Source: Tateyamaria sp. syn59
Lineage (GTDB): Bacteria; Pseudomonadota; Alphaproteobacteria; Rhodobacterales; Rhodobacteraceae
Reading direction: 5' to 3'
Assembly: GCF_007995245.1 (NCBI RefSeq)
Contig: NZ_VCBA01000018.1
Span: 1-64,000, forward strand
Length of the DNA: 64,000 nt
Within the stretch, counting starts at the first letter, position 1. Every line of letters begins with the position of its first letter. The position numbers and the translations under genes are program-made. The notes below the pieces were generated by a model. It did not search any database. It saw only the letters and a list, made by a program, of their open reading frames with translations, and was not told where the DNA came from. This document shows, in pieces, positions 17,901-26,221 of the stretch.

Positions 17901-18592
17901 GCGGGCCCGAGGATCGCCCCCGCTTCCACCGGCGTGTGTCGGAACGGCTGCGCCACAAGGACCGCGCTGTGACCATGTGGGACCACGAACATCTCGCTCT
18001 CGAGGCGCAGCCCAATCTATACCGTGTCAAATGCCTGAACCACACCGAATTGCAGCGCCAGAACGGCAGCGTTGTCGCAGACAACGAACTGGCCCCCGGC
18101 GCGGTCACCGTCGTGGCCGTGCCCTACGTCCTCGACATCGAACCCCGCGACCCGCTGCGGCCCTACGCGGACCGCGCGACGCTGACGGCGCTGCATGACC
18201 ATCTGGCCAAGCGCTGCTCGCCCTTCGTCCGTCTCGAAACGACAAACCCCAAGTTCGAGGAAATCCACATCCGCATGAACGTCGCCTTCCGCGACGGGAT
18301 CGCCGACACAGATTTCTACCGCAAAGAGATAGAAGAGGCGCTGATCCTGCACCTCACACCCTGGCAACGGCAGGGCGCGGCGGGGGTCGAATTCGGCGGG
18401 CAGGTCTACAAATCCACGATCATAGATTTCGTCGAGGAACTGGCCTACGTCGATTTCCTCGAGGACGTGCAGATGTTTCACAGACCCAAGGCAGATGGAC
18501 CCGTTCCACCGATTGACCTGGACATCATCCGCGCCACCACCGCACGCTCTGTCCTGGTGTCGGCCCGCAGCCACGTGATCGGGTTGGTCTGA
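14978..18592 (+). CDS. eCIS baseplate wedge protein 1 (Afp11/Pvc11, gpJ-like)
   Basis: 1204-residue baseplate protein corresponding to T4 gp6-like Afp11/Pvc11. The N-terminal start DERDVADLILFGRRFARYLRYY...DWSSFFDSDISAIL is typical of the eCIS family. The C-terminal about 250 residues carry baseplate-J-like signatures (RRVSERLRHKDRAVTMWDHEHLALE, VTVVAVPYVLD, FVRLETTNPKFEEIHIRMNVAF). ATG 14978 overlaps gp25. An internal ATG (MAERRADHFHLDERD, about residue 22) is an alternative start, since the first 21 residues are low in family-like content. The stop TGA overlaps the next ATG by one base. Confidence 0.9.
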   Translation: MNACDRRGPLSRTGTAQPDRDMAERRADHFHLDERDVADLILFGRRFARYLRYYAPDGTPTGDWSSFFDSDISAILASIARLPVDPFRRALADAQSFLEADPGRPEAELRAHFTLSFHLPLALVQELTQRLTPLAPEHPLWRSLTRQLGQTIAPRLADLARYHQGGVTAGVIDTGPLDPADFTIGANAGPGIQIADEVANIVFGTAAFEDVTLPLHIVQGFAPTGWPDFYTAQDPDPSPYADGADTYARIFDALNYNLLSSSIERVFQALSRARSEANAQLAESLENFASHTPHYGLWLAFLSMFDRAQTELNDLTGRHMDFYFEEVLRLALKPPEADHVHLLVDLARGTEAHLLPAGTLLRGGKDASGTDVTYALEEDFVANRAQVADLKAVSVDTTMFAGLPYTRVRAAPVAMSADGLGAELPKDAPHFAPFGPADSPFARVGFAVADRQLLLREGTRGVEIRFTTTQPGALSPMPGFRIRLTTEDGWLELPHGSAFTATFSAGQVVFNLSLSGDHPAIVPHDPEVHQGPYPAGIPVAEILLDWDGAEIAASRAMALFRNASRGAIQIRTHANGLRQMTIRTDDGTADPASGFLPFGAVPRRNGTWIIGSAEVFCRPLESLSLKVTWAAPYSQGLFFDNVAVGNYRVGFDYLFGGNWTSGSTATVSLDLGGAGARTLAAKGVDSAPSDAELTLEDPEYDATQRTGFMRMTLNRDFGHAHYLDAKTLALIALASGAEPPPDPTETFTDVLAAGGTPSVSIVYNASGLPQPPFTPEVAEITLEYQAKQQAAAQVWLLHPFGVEPDTGPGRILPDLPFEGALFIGVDALDPPERLSLLMQVADGTGDPLLDLPTLDHAYLGRNAWTSFKNQDVIDRTGDLAGSGLLSYAMPDDAAIDAPQMPGGLHWLRVSAAENPAAVNRLHMVAAQGVRAVFTDNGNDPAFLDTPLPAGTISKLLIPDPAVKGLTQPFASFGGRGPEDRPRFHRRVSERLRHKDRAVTMWDHEHLALEAQPNLYRVKCLNHTELQRQNGSVVADNELAPGAVTVVAVPYVLDIEPRDPLRPYADRATLTALHDHLAKRCSPFVRLETTNPKFEEIHIRMNVAFRDGIADTDFYRKEIEEALILHLTPWQRQGAAGVEFGGQVYKSTIIDFVEELAYVDFLEDVQMFHRPKADGPVPPIDLDIIRATTARSVLVSARSHVIGLV

Positions 18593-21500
18593 TGGCGGAC
18601 GATCTGTTCATCCCCCGCACCACCACGGCCACCGGCGCACAGGATTACGAGGCGCTCCGCAGGCTTGGCATCGAACGCATCACCGCCCTGTGCGGTGACG
18701 TATGGACCAACCAGAACAGCCCCGACGCCGGGATCGCGATGCTCGAGGCGATGGCCTACGGCATCACCGACCTGGGCTACCGCACCGCCTTCCCGATGGC
18801 GGACCTGATGACGCGGCCCACGGGCGGCATGGGACCGGCCACTGAAACCGGCCTGTTCCCCGCGCACGAGGTTCTGACGACATCGCCGGTCACCATCGAC
18901 GATCACCGCCGCCTCCTGATCCGGGTCGAAGGGGTGCGCAACGCCTGGTTCGACCCGATGACGGACCCGCAGGACCCGGACAATTACCGGCTGTCTGAAA
19001 CGCCCATCTTTGCCGACTGCCTCGCCGACGCGCTGTCTCACGACCCACAGAACGCCGCTGATGAGGACAACCACCCGGTGCAGCTCAGCGGCCTCTACCG
19101 CGTGCTGGTGGAACTGGACAAGGACGACCTGCTGGGCTCGCTCAACGAGGCCGCGCTCGAAGTCACGCTGCGCGCCGGGCCGCTCAAGGGCGTGGTGATC
19201 GCGCTAGACCAACCGAGTGACACCACCCTGCCCTACGAATACGCCGCCCTGCCCGACCCCATCGACCCCGAGACCATCACCCTCAGCAACACCAGCGACG
19301 CGGGCAACGGGATCGAGTTCGGCGCCGACATCACGGTCGCGCAGGGCGGCAACGACATCGCCACGCTGACTGGTATGCGCATCACGGTGCTCGAAGACCG
19401 CCCGCGCCTCGCCCCAGACCCGATCCCGGTCACACTTGCGGACCTCGAGGACGCGCTGGACGATCCCGGCGCGGACGGGCCCGTGGCGCTCTACCTGCGC
19501 AAACGCGAGGCGCGGCGGCGGGCCCTGACAGCGGTGCGGCGTGTCCTGCACGCCCACCGACCCCTGTGCGAAGACTATTTCGAGATCGCCACCGTCGCCC
19601 CCTTCCGGATCGGCATCTGTGCCGACATCGACGTCACCCCCGACGCCGACCTCGAAGAGGTCGAGGCGCGCATCCTCCACGCCATCGAGCTATACTTCAA
19701 TCCGCCCGCCATCTTTCGCACGCTGGATGCCCTCCTGTCCGACGGCATGCCTGCCGACAAAATCTTCAACGGGCCCTTCATCGACTTCGGGTTCGAGGTC
19801 GAAGGGCGGCCCGTCTTCACCAAGCCCGGCTTCATCACCGATGATGACCTTGCGGCCTGTGACCTGCGGCGGCGGGTGCACGTGTCGGACATCATCAACA
19901 TCCTCGTGGATCTCGACGGGGTGGTGGCGGTGCGCAACCTCACCCTGCGGGCCTACGATGCCCAAGGCGTGGCGCAGGGCGACACCGAACACTGGACACT
20001 GGACATTCCCGCAGGCCACCAGCCGGTGCTGTTCTTCCCCGGCACCAAGCTGACGCTCTACAAAAATGAACTGCCCTACCGCGCGCAGCCCACCGAACTG
20101 GAACGCACGCTGGAACACCTGCGCGCGCTGGCCCGGTCCGAACTATACGTGCCGCCAGATCAGGTCCTGCCGCCTGTCATCGGGCGCTGGCGCGACCTTG
20201 ATAACGTGCCGACCCTGCAGAACGATCTGCCCGGAAACTTCGGCACGGGGCGCGACGGCCTGCCCCGTGACGTGCCAGCCGAACGGGTCGCACAGGCCCG
20301 CCAGCTCAAGGCATACCTGACCTTCTTCGACCAGGTGCTGGCGGACTACCTGGGCCAACTGGCTGGCACCCGCCGGATGCTGTCACCGGACAAGACGCTG
20401 GAACAGACGTGGTTCCCCCCCTATCTCGATCACTTTCCAGGCCTGCGCGACACATTCGAAACCGAGTTCTTCGCGCTGCCTGCCGAACTGTCCAATGACA
20501 CAACCCGCGTCCGCCTGAACGAGACCGAAGAAGGGTTTCTTGATCGCCGCGCCCGCGCGCTCAACCACCTGATCGCCCGCTTTGCCGAACGCTTTGCCGA
20601 CTACGCGCTGATCTCGTTCCAACTGTCGGGCGATCGGCTGATGACGGCCCGCGAGCTGATTGACGAACGCTGCGATTTTCTGGCGGACTACCCCCGGCTC
20701 AGCCGCGAACGGGGCAAGGGCTTCAACCAGATGCCCGAGGACCCGGACGACATCTGGGACAGCGACAACATCTCGGGGCTGGAACGGCGGGCAGGCAAGC
20801 TGCTTGGCATCGCCGACCTGACACGGCGCGACCTGCACTGCGCCGAAGTGTTCGAAGAGTTGTTTTCCACCCGCAACACTGCCGGCAACTTCCGCGTCGA
20901 GATCGTCAACGACAGCGACGAGGTTCTGTTTTCGTCAGAAGAGACGTTCCCCGACGCACAGGACGCGCTGGATGCCGCCCGCCCCCTGGAATTCCTGATG
21001 GCCGACGCAGACACCTATGTCATCGACGACAGCGCAGGCGACGGAGCCGTGGTCCTGCGGCTCGAAGGGGGCGGCACCATGCTGACCCAACGGGGTACCT
21101 TCGACGACACGCACGCGGCCTTTGACGCAGCACGGCAGATCCTGCACCGCCACAACGCGCTCTTGCAGGAGGATTTCTGCGACAGCGAGGGCATGCACCT
21201 GATCGAGCACATCCTGCTGCGCCCGCGCACCACGAACGACGCGTTTTTCCAGGTCTGCCTGAACGACGACTGTGCGTTCTGTGGCGAAGAGGATCCCTAT
21301 TCCTTCCGGGTGTCCGTCGTCCTGCCCTACTGGCCAGAACGCTTTCGCAACCTGCATTTCCGTCGCTTTGCCGAACGGGTCATCCGCGAGGAATGCCCGG
21401 CCCATATCCATCCGCGCATCTGCTGGGTCGACAATGCCGATATGGCAGCCCTCGACGCAGCGCATCAGGACTGGCGCAGGGCACTTGCGGCATGGCCCCG

Positions 21501-21654
21501 CGACGACGCGGCGCTGTCCGAGGCTGCCGCGACCCTGATCGCGGTGCTCGATAGCCTGCGCACCATCTATCCAGCCGCCACGCTGCACGATTGCGACGAC
21601 GGCGGTGACGACAACATCGTCCGGCTGGATGAAACCAATCTCGGGTATTTCTGA
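18592..21654 (+). CDS. eCIS baseplate wedge protein 2 (Afp12/Pvc12-like)
   Basis: 1020-residue partner of the preceding wedge protein, corresponding to T4 gp7-like Afp12/Pvc12. Features typical of the family are a start with LRRLGIERITALCGDVWTNQ, the motif AMLEAMAYGITDLGYRT, a central YLTFFDQVLADYLGQLAGTR segment, and a Cys-containing C-terminal part (HLIEHILLRPR, VVLPYWPERF, AHIHPRICW). It overlaps the previous gene by one base. The two wedge genes together occupy 6.7 kb and should give the hexagonal baseplate ring. Confidence 0.88.
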   Translation: MADDLFIPRTTTATGAQDYEALRRLGIERITALCGDVWTNQNSPDAGIAMLEAMAYGITDLGYRTAFPMADLMTRPTGGMGPATETGLFPAHEVLTTSPVTIDDHRRLLIRVEGVRNAWFDPMTDPQDPDNYRLSETPIFADCLADALSHDPQNAADEDNHPVQLSGLYRVLVELDKDDLLGSLNEAALEVTLRAGPLKGVVIALDQPSDTTLPYEYAALPDPIDPETITLSNTSDAGNGIEFGADITVAQGGNDIATLTGMRITVLEDRPRLAPDPIPVTLADLEDALDDPGADGPVALYLRKREARRRALTAVRRVLHAHRPLCEDYFEIATVAPFRIGICADIDVTPDADLEEVEARILHAIELYFNPPAIFRTLDALLSDGMPADKIFNGPFIDFGFEVEGRPVFTKPGFITDDDLAACDLRRRVHVSDIINILVDLDGVVAVRNLTLRAYDAQGVAQGDTEHWTLDIPAGHQPVLFFPGTKLTLYKNELPYRAQPTELERTLEHLRALARSELYVPPDQVLPPVIGRWRDLDNVPTLQNDLPGNFGTGRDGLPRDVPAERVAQARQLKAYLTFFDQVLADYLGQLAGTRRMLSPDKTLEQTWFPPYLDHFPGLRDTFETEFFALPAELSNDTTRVRLNETEEGFLDRRARALNHLIARFAERFADYALISFQLSGDRLMTARELIDERCDFLADYPRLSRERGKGFNQMPEDPDDIWDSDNISGLERRAGKLLGIADLTRRDLHCAEVFEELFSTRNTAGNFRVEIVNDSDEVLFSSEETFPDAQDALDAARPLEFLMADADTYVIDDSAGDGAVVLRLEGGGTMLTQRGTFDDTHAAFDAARQILHRHNALLQEDFCDSEGMHLIEHILLRPRTTNDAFFQVCLNDDCAFCGEEDPYSFRVSVVLPYWPERFRNLHFRRFAERVIREECPAHIHPRICWVDNADMAALDAAHQDWRRALAAWPRDDAALSEAAATLIAVLDSLRTIYPAATLHDCDDGGDDNIVRLDETNLGYF

Positions 21655-21666
21655 GGGAGAAACGCC

Positions 21667-24600
21667 ATGAACGACCATTCCATCGCGCATTTCGTATCCG
21701 GCCAGGTGCTGGGCGCGCGCGCCCTGAACGACGTCGTCTCGTATCTCGAAGGCCAGGACCGGCTCAGCCGCCGCACGCTCTCGGGCATCGGCGTTGTGTG
21801 CGGTTTCGACGTGGACGTCGAAGGTGCGCGGGTCGACATATCGAAGGGCGTCGCCGTCACTTCCGAAGGCTACCTGATCACCGACGAGGCCCAAAGCTTT
21901 GACCGCTTCCGCCCCTACGAGCTTCCCGTTTCAGATTCCGAAGACGTCACCGAAGCGCAGTTGGAAGAAGAACGCTACCCCTTCTTCTTCGACGCCAACG
22001 ACACCCAGATCCCGCTGTTCGAGCTTGTCGATACCGATTTCGTCCCCGCCCCGGGCGAAGAAAACCCCGAAGGCCTGACCTCCGCCTTTCTCGCGGACAA
22101 AACGGTGATGCTGTTTCTCGAATGCCGCCTGGAATCCCTCAAAAGCTGCGATGTGAACGACTGCTCGGACCGGGGCAGCGAGTTGCGCTTTACCCTGCGC
22201 AGGCTTCTGCTAACGCACCAGCAGGCCGACGCCATCATCGCGCAAGAGGCGGAGATCGCGAACCGCCCGGTGGACCGCGCCACCCACCCCATGAACAACC
22301 TGCCCCACCTGCGCGTGGAAAAGCTGCGGATTGACGCCACAGGCACCAATAACATGGGCGCGCTGATCCTGCGCATCGTCGGCATCGCCCTGAAGCTTTC
22401 CGCACATCTGCCGCAGGCCCTGCGCGACGCTTACGCCGCCTACGACTACATCATCGCCGATCTCTACGCGCCGGGCGAGGATGTCTTTCCCGACACCTAC
22501 TTCTCGAACGTGTGGGGGCAGCTCGCACAGAACATCTTCATGGTACAGTATTTCTACGACTACATGCGCGATGTGGTCATGGCCTATAACGACTTCGTCG
22601 CCGCCGCCGCACGGTTCGAACAGGAATGCCTGCCCAACCCTGGCCGCTTCCCCCGCCACGTCCTGCTCGGGGATGCCACGGCCAAACCCGATGCCTTCGC
22701 CACCCGCTTTCCGACCCCGGCGGATGTGCTGGCTTTCGACCCGCTGACAGCCAGCACCGGCGCGGGCCTGCGGCCACGGGCGGAAGCGCGGCGCACGCAT
22801 TTCGTGCCGTCCCCGGCACATACCCACGGCCCCCGGCTCGAAGAACTGCGCGCCCTTTTCATGCGAATGCACCTGCTGGCCCTCGCCTACAGCACCGTGG
22901 ATCAAGCCACAGCGCCCATACGCCTAACCCCGTCCAAGACCGGGGACGCACCGCTCAGCGACCGGGCCATCCCCTTCTACTACGCATTCGAACCAGGCAG
23001 TGACCTGCATCTGAACTGGAGCTACGGCAAGACCCGCACACGGCTCCTGAACACCGTCTATTCCTACATCTTCAGCGCCCCCGACGACGCGCATCCGCTG
23101 CTCTTCCGGCTCGACGATCAGGACTTCATCCGGATCGAAGGGATCGTCGGCAAACCGCTCGGCTCCGCTATGGCGCAACTGGTCGCGTGGAAACGCGAAC
23201 TGGGCCTGTCCTTTGCCATCGAACCGGTATTCATGCCGCTCGCCCTTGGCCAGGACGACGCGGCAGGTCAGCAGCTTGACGCCGTGGCCCAACGGCAGGC
23301 ACTCGAAGCGGCCCGCCAACTCCTGCTCTGCAGGCTCGGCCCCATCGACCTGATTTTCCTGGTGGTCATCCGCGCCATCTTCGCCTTCCTCGTCCTGCTG
23401 ATCCGCCGCCTGTCGGATCAACCGACCACGCCCGGCGCGCTGCTTGCCCCGACCGACAGCCTGACGCTCAATCCCGGCGACACGGCGGCGCGCGGCCCGG
23501 CCAGCAGCCTCTTTGAAACCGCCACCGTCGCGCGCTTTGCCCTCGATCTCGACCCGGCTGACACCGACGCACTGCGCCTGCGCGCCGACAGCCTGCGCAG
23601 CGATATCATCGCACGCCCCTTCGCCGTCGCCGAAGTGCTCGAGCGTACCGCGGACACCCCGGCGGACGGCACGGCAGGCGCGCTCTTTGCGCAGGTGGGC
23701 GATCCGCGCGGCGGCGGCAACCTCTTTGACCGGACCAACCGGGCGATCCGGGCAGAGGGGGGCGATGAGGCGGACGTGCGCGCGGCCTACGCCTCGGTCA
23801 GCCTGATCAACCAGTCGGTCGGGCTGATGAACACACTCTCCATCGACAGCCTCGCCGACTTCCGGGTCGACGAATTCAGCACACTCTACCGCGGCTTCGC
23901 GCAGGCCTACGAAAACTACGCCGACACCGTGCGGACAACCCCCGCCGCCGCACCCGACGTGGCCGAAAGCCAACGGCGCATCGTGGCTTCGGCAGAACTT
24001 GTGGCGGCCCAAAGCAGCGCGTTCGCCGCGTCCAACATCAACACCGAAATCACCGCAGCCCTCCAACAGCTGCTGTCCGAACTCACGCTTGACGGATATG
24101 CAAGGCGGCACCCCGGACTCGAACACAGCGCCGGGGTCGAGCCGGGCGGCACCTTCATCCTTGCCTACTGTTCCATCGACGCGCTGCTGGAACATGCCGA
24201 ACGCATCGGCGTGACGGTGAATACCCCGATCGCAACGCTCACAGACACTACGCCACCGCTGGACAACGCACTGGCCCAGGCCACAGGCGCCCGCGCGGCC
24301 GCAACCCGTGACCCGCTTGACCGGTTTGTCGTCGTGGCGGACTTCGAACTGCCCTACCAATGCTGCGACACCGATTGCTCCGACCGCTATATCGGGCGGC
24401 GCTTCTCGGCCAGCCCGTTCGGGCGCGAGGTCGATCCCGGCCCCATGGGCGTGCCACCCTTTGACGATGACACACCCACCAGACCCGGCGGCGGCGGCAA
24501 TTTCGGCGGGCCGGGCAGTTTCACCGGTCGCTTCGAACGTCCCGTGGTCAACAGCATCAGAACCCCCGGCGGCATCCTCTGGCGCGCTGAAAGCCCGGTG

Positions 24601-24927
24601 CCCACGGACCCCGACGACGGGTCACAGCCCCTGCCCACACCCGATATCCCGATCACGCGCGAACGTGCCATCCTGCGGGGCATCGTCGCGCTTGAACCCG
24701 GCCGTAACGCGGACCCGATCCCCGACACCGAGGTCATCCTGTCCGAGGCCGGAGCCGCCACGCGCCACATCGCCACGGAGGACGGACGGTTCGAAATCAC
24801 GGTCCGCCCGGGCATGATGGCCGTGGGCGCCGCCTCCCCCGATCTGCAGGGTACAATGACCACGCTGCACCTCGATCCCGGCGAAGAACACGACATCGTC
24901 CTCGTGGTCAGCCGGCGCCGGGGCTGA
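21667..24927 (+). CDS. Large eCIS-associated protein with membrane-like segment and C-terminal carboxypeptidase-regulatory-like domain
   Basis: 1086-residue protein not matched to a classical Afp/PVC component. The N-terminal about 60 residues (SGQVLGARALNDVVSYLEGQDRL, SGIGVVCGFDVDVEGARVDI) look like a fibre or baseplate attachment module. A long alpha-helical middle follows. At about residues 559-581 there is one strongly hydrophobic segment (LIFLVVIRAIFAFLVLLI) that could span or insert into a membrane. A Pro/Gly-rich linker (residues about 930-980) leads to a C-terminal beta-sandwich resembling carboxypeptidase regulatory domains (ILRGIVALEPG, TEDGRFEITVRPG). Its position between the wedge genes and the tape measure matches that of Afp13-type fibre genes. 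A role as fibre, baseplate extension or membrane anchor is inference. Confidence 0.65.
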   Translation: MNDHSIAHFVSGQVLGARALNDVVSYLEGQDRLSRRTLSGIGVVCGFDVDVEGARVDISKGVAVTSEGYLITDEAQSFDRFRPYELPVSDSEDVTEAQLEEERYPFFFDANDTQIPLFELVDTDFVPAPGEENPEGLTSAFLADKTVMLFLECRLESLKSCDVNDCSDRGSELRFTLRRLLLTHQQADAIIAQEAEIANRPVDRATHPMNNLPHLRVEKLRIDATGTNNMGALILRIVGIALKLSAHLPQALRDAYAAYDYIIADLYAPGEDVFPDTYFSNVWGQLAQNIFMVQYFYDYMRDVVMAYNDFVAAAARFEQECLPNPGRFPRHVLLGDATAKPDAFATRFPTPADVLAFDPLTASTGAGLRPRAEARRTHFVPSPAHTHGPRLEELRALFMRMHLLALAYSTVDQATAPIRLTPSKTGDAPLSDRAIPFYYAFEPGSDLHLNWSYGKTRTRLLNTVYSYIFSAPDDAHPLLFRLDDQDFIRIEGIVGKPLGSAMAQLVAWKRELGLSFAIEPVFMPLALGQDDAAGQQLDAVAQRQALEAARQLLLCRLGPIDLIFLVVIRAIFAFLVLLIRRLSDQPTTPGALLAPTDSLTLNPGDTAARGPASSLFETATVARFALDLDPADTDALRLRADSLRSDIIARPFAVAEVLERTADTPADGTAGALFAQVGDPRGGGNLFDRTNRAIRAEGGDEADVRAAYASVSLINQSVGLMNTLSIDSLADFRVDEFSTLYRGFAQAYENYADTVRTTPAAAPDVAESQRRIVASAELVAAQSSAFAASNINTEITAALQQLLSELTLDGYARRHPGLEHSAGVEPGGTFILAYCSIDALLEHAERIGVTVNTPIATLTDTTPPLDNALAQATGARAAATRDPLDRFVVVADFELPYQCCDTDCSDRYIGRRFSASPFGREVDPGPMGVPPFDDDTPTRPGGGGNFGGPGSFTGRFERPVVNSIRTPGGILWRAESPVPTDPDDGSQPLPTPDIPITRERAILRGIVALEPGRNADPIPDTEVILSEAGAATRHIATEDGRFEITVRPGMMAVGAASPDLQGTMTTLHLDPGEEHDIVLVVSRRRG

Positions 24928-24931
24928 TCCC

Positions 24932-26221
24932 GTGGGGCGGCATGTGCACCGGGTCGGCTGCGTGCGGTTCCAGGTCACGGGGCCCGACCAATCCGCCATT
25001 CTGCAGTGGCGGACCCGGCTGGATGCCGCAGGCGCAGACGATCTGCCCGCCGCCCTCGACACGGCGCTGACCGAGGTATCGCCCGGTGACGATGACATCC
25101 TTGTCATCGACAGGCTCGTGGTCGACCTCGGCACATTCGCCCCCGACGACTTCGATCTGGACCGACTGACCGCCGCCACGCAAAAGGCCCTGCATCGCGT
25201 CAGGATCGACACGCCCCGCGATTCCGGAGCGCTCGGCACCGGAACCGACAGCGACCCTGAAACGCCCGAACCGGGCCGCGCCTACCGGCTCACGCGCGGT
25301 CTGTCGGCCCAGCGGACGCTGATGCACTACCTCGCGACGGGCCAGATCAGCCAACAGGCCCCGTTCCCGGATCTTGCCACGCTGTACGACGCCGTAACCG
25401 ACAATGGCCCCACGGCCATGGACTTCCGCGACCTGCTGCTGTCCTCAACCCGCACCGGGCGGCTTGCCGTGCTCTTGCGCCTCTTTGCAACCGCCCCGCC
25501 GAATTTGGCACTGCGCCTTTTGACCGCCGCGTTTCCCGATCCGGCCGCCGCGATCAAGGCGACCCTCTCCCCTGCCCCCAGAGGCACAAAAAACCCTGAC
25601 ACGGGGCGCGCAGAGACCTTGGCCCATCAGATCGACAGCCTGCTGGAGACAGCACACCCCACCTCCCAAAACTCGACACGCAAGGAAAAGGCACGTGACA
25701 CGGACCCCAACGCCGAACCATACGGCATCGAATGCGACAATGCCGGACTGGTGCTGCTGCATCCATTCCTCTCCGCCTATTTCACCGGCATCGGACTTGC
25801 CGAGGGGCGCAACTTCGTCAGTCCCGACGCACAAGTGACCGCAGCCCGTCTGCTCCACGCCATCGCCACCGGCGATGAGGCAGGCGAAGAACCCGACCTC
25901 GGAATACCGCGCCTTCTTTGCGCCGTGCCCCCGGATCTGCCCGTGCTGCCACTTGCTCCGCTCGACCCCGATCATCTCGCCGAAGCCGACCGCATGCTCG
26001 ACGCTGCAATCGCGGCGTGGAAGGGCGTGGGCCACATGTCCCCCGCCGGTCTGCGCGAAACCTTCCTGCAACGTGGTGGTCTCCTGCAGGGGCCGGAGGA
26101 TGCCCTGCGCCTGACCCTCGAACGGCGCGGCGTCGACATCCTGCTCGACCGCCTGCCCTGGACGCTCAGCGTGATCAAGCTGCCGTGGATGCCCGCCCCG
26201 CTCAAGGTGGACTGGATATGA
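24932..26221 (+). CDS. eCIS tape-measure protein (Afp14/Pvc14 family)
   Basis: 429-residue member of the contractile-injection-system tape-measure family, which fills the tube and determines its length. The family hallmarks are both present: the internal IECDNAGLVLLHPFLSAYF motif and the C-terminal LPWTLSVIKLPWMPAPLKV motif. The central region is shorter than in long-particle systems, suggesting a comparatively short needle. The GTG at 24932 is the likely start, 4 bases after the previous stop. The stop overlaps the next ATG (ATGA), so translation of the cargo gene is coupled to it. Confidence 0.9.
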   Translation: MGRHVHRVGCVRFQVTGPDQSAILQWRTRLDAAGADDLPAALDTALTEVSPGDDDILVIDRLVVDLGTFAPDDFDLDRLTAATQKALHRVRIDTPRDSGALGTGTDSDPETPEPGRAYRLTRGLSAQRTLMHYLATGQISQQAPFPDLATLYDAVTDNGPTAMDFRDLLLSSTRTGRLAVLLRLFATAPPNLALRLLTAAFPDPAAAIKATLSPAPRGTKNPDTGRAETLAHQIDSLLETAHPTSQNSTRKEKARDTDPNAEPYGIECDNAGLVLLHPFLSAYFTGIGLAEGRNFVSPDAQVTAARLLHAIATGDEAGEEPDLGIPRLLCAVPPDLPVLPLAPLDPDHLAEADRMLDAAIAAWKGVGHMSPAGLRETFLQRGGLLQGPEDALRLTLERRGVDILLDRLPWTLSVIKLPWMPAPLKVDWI

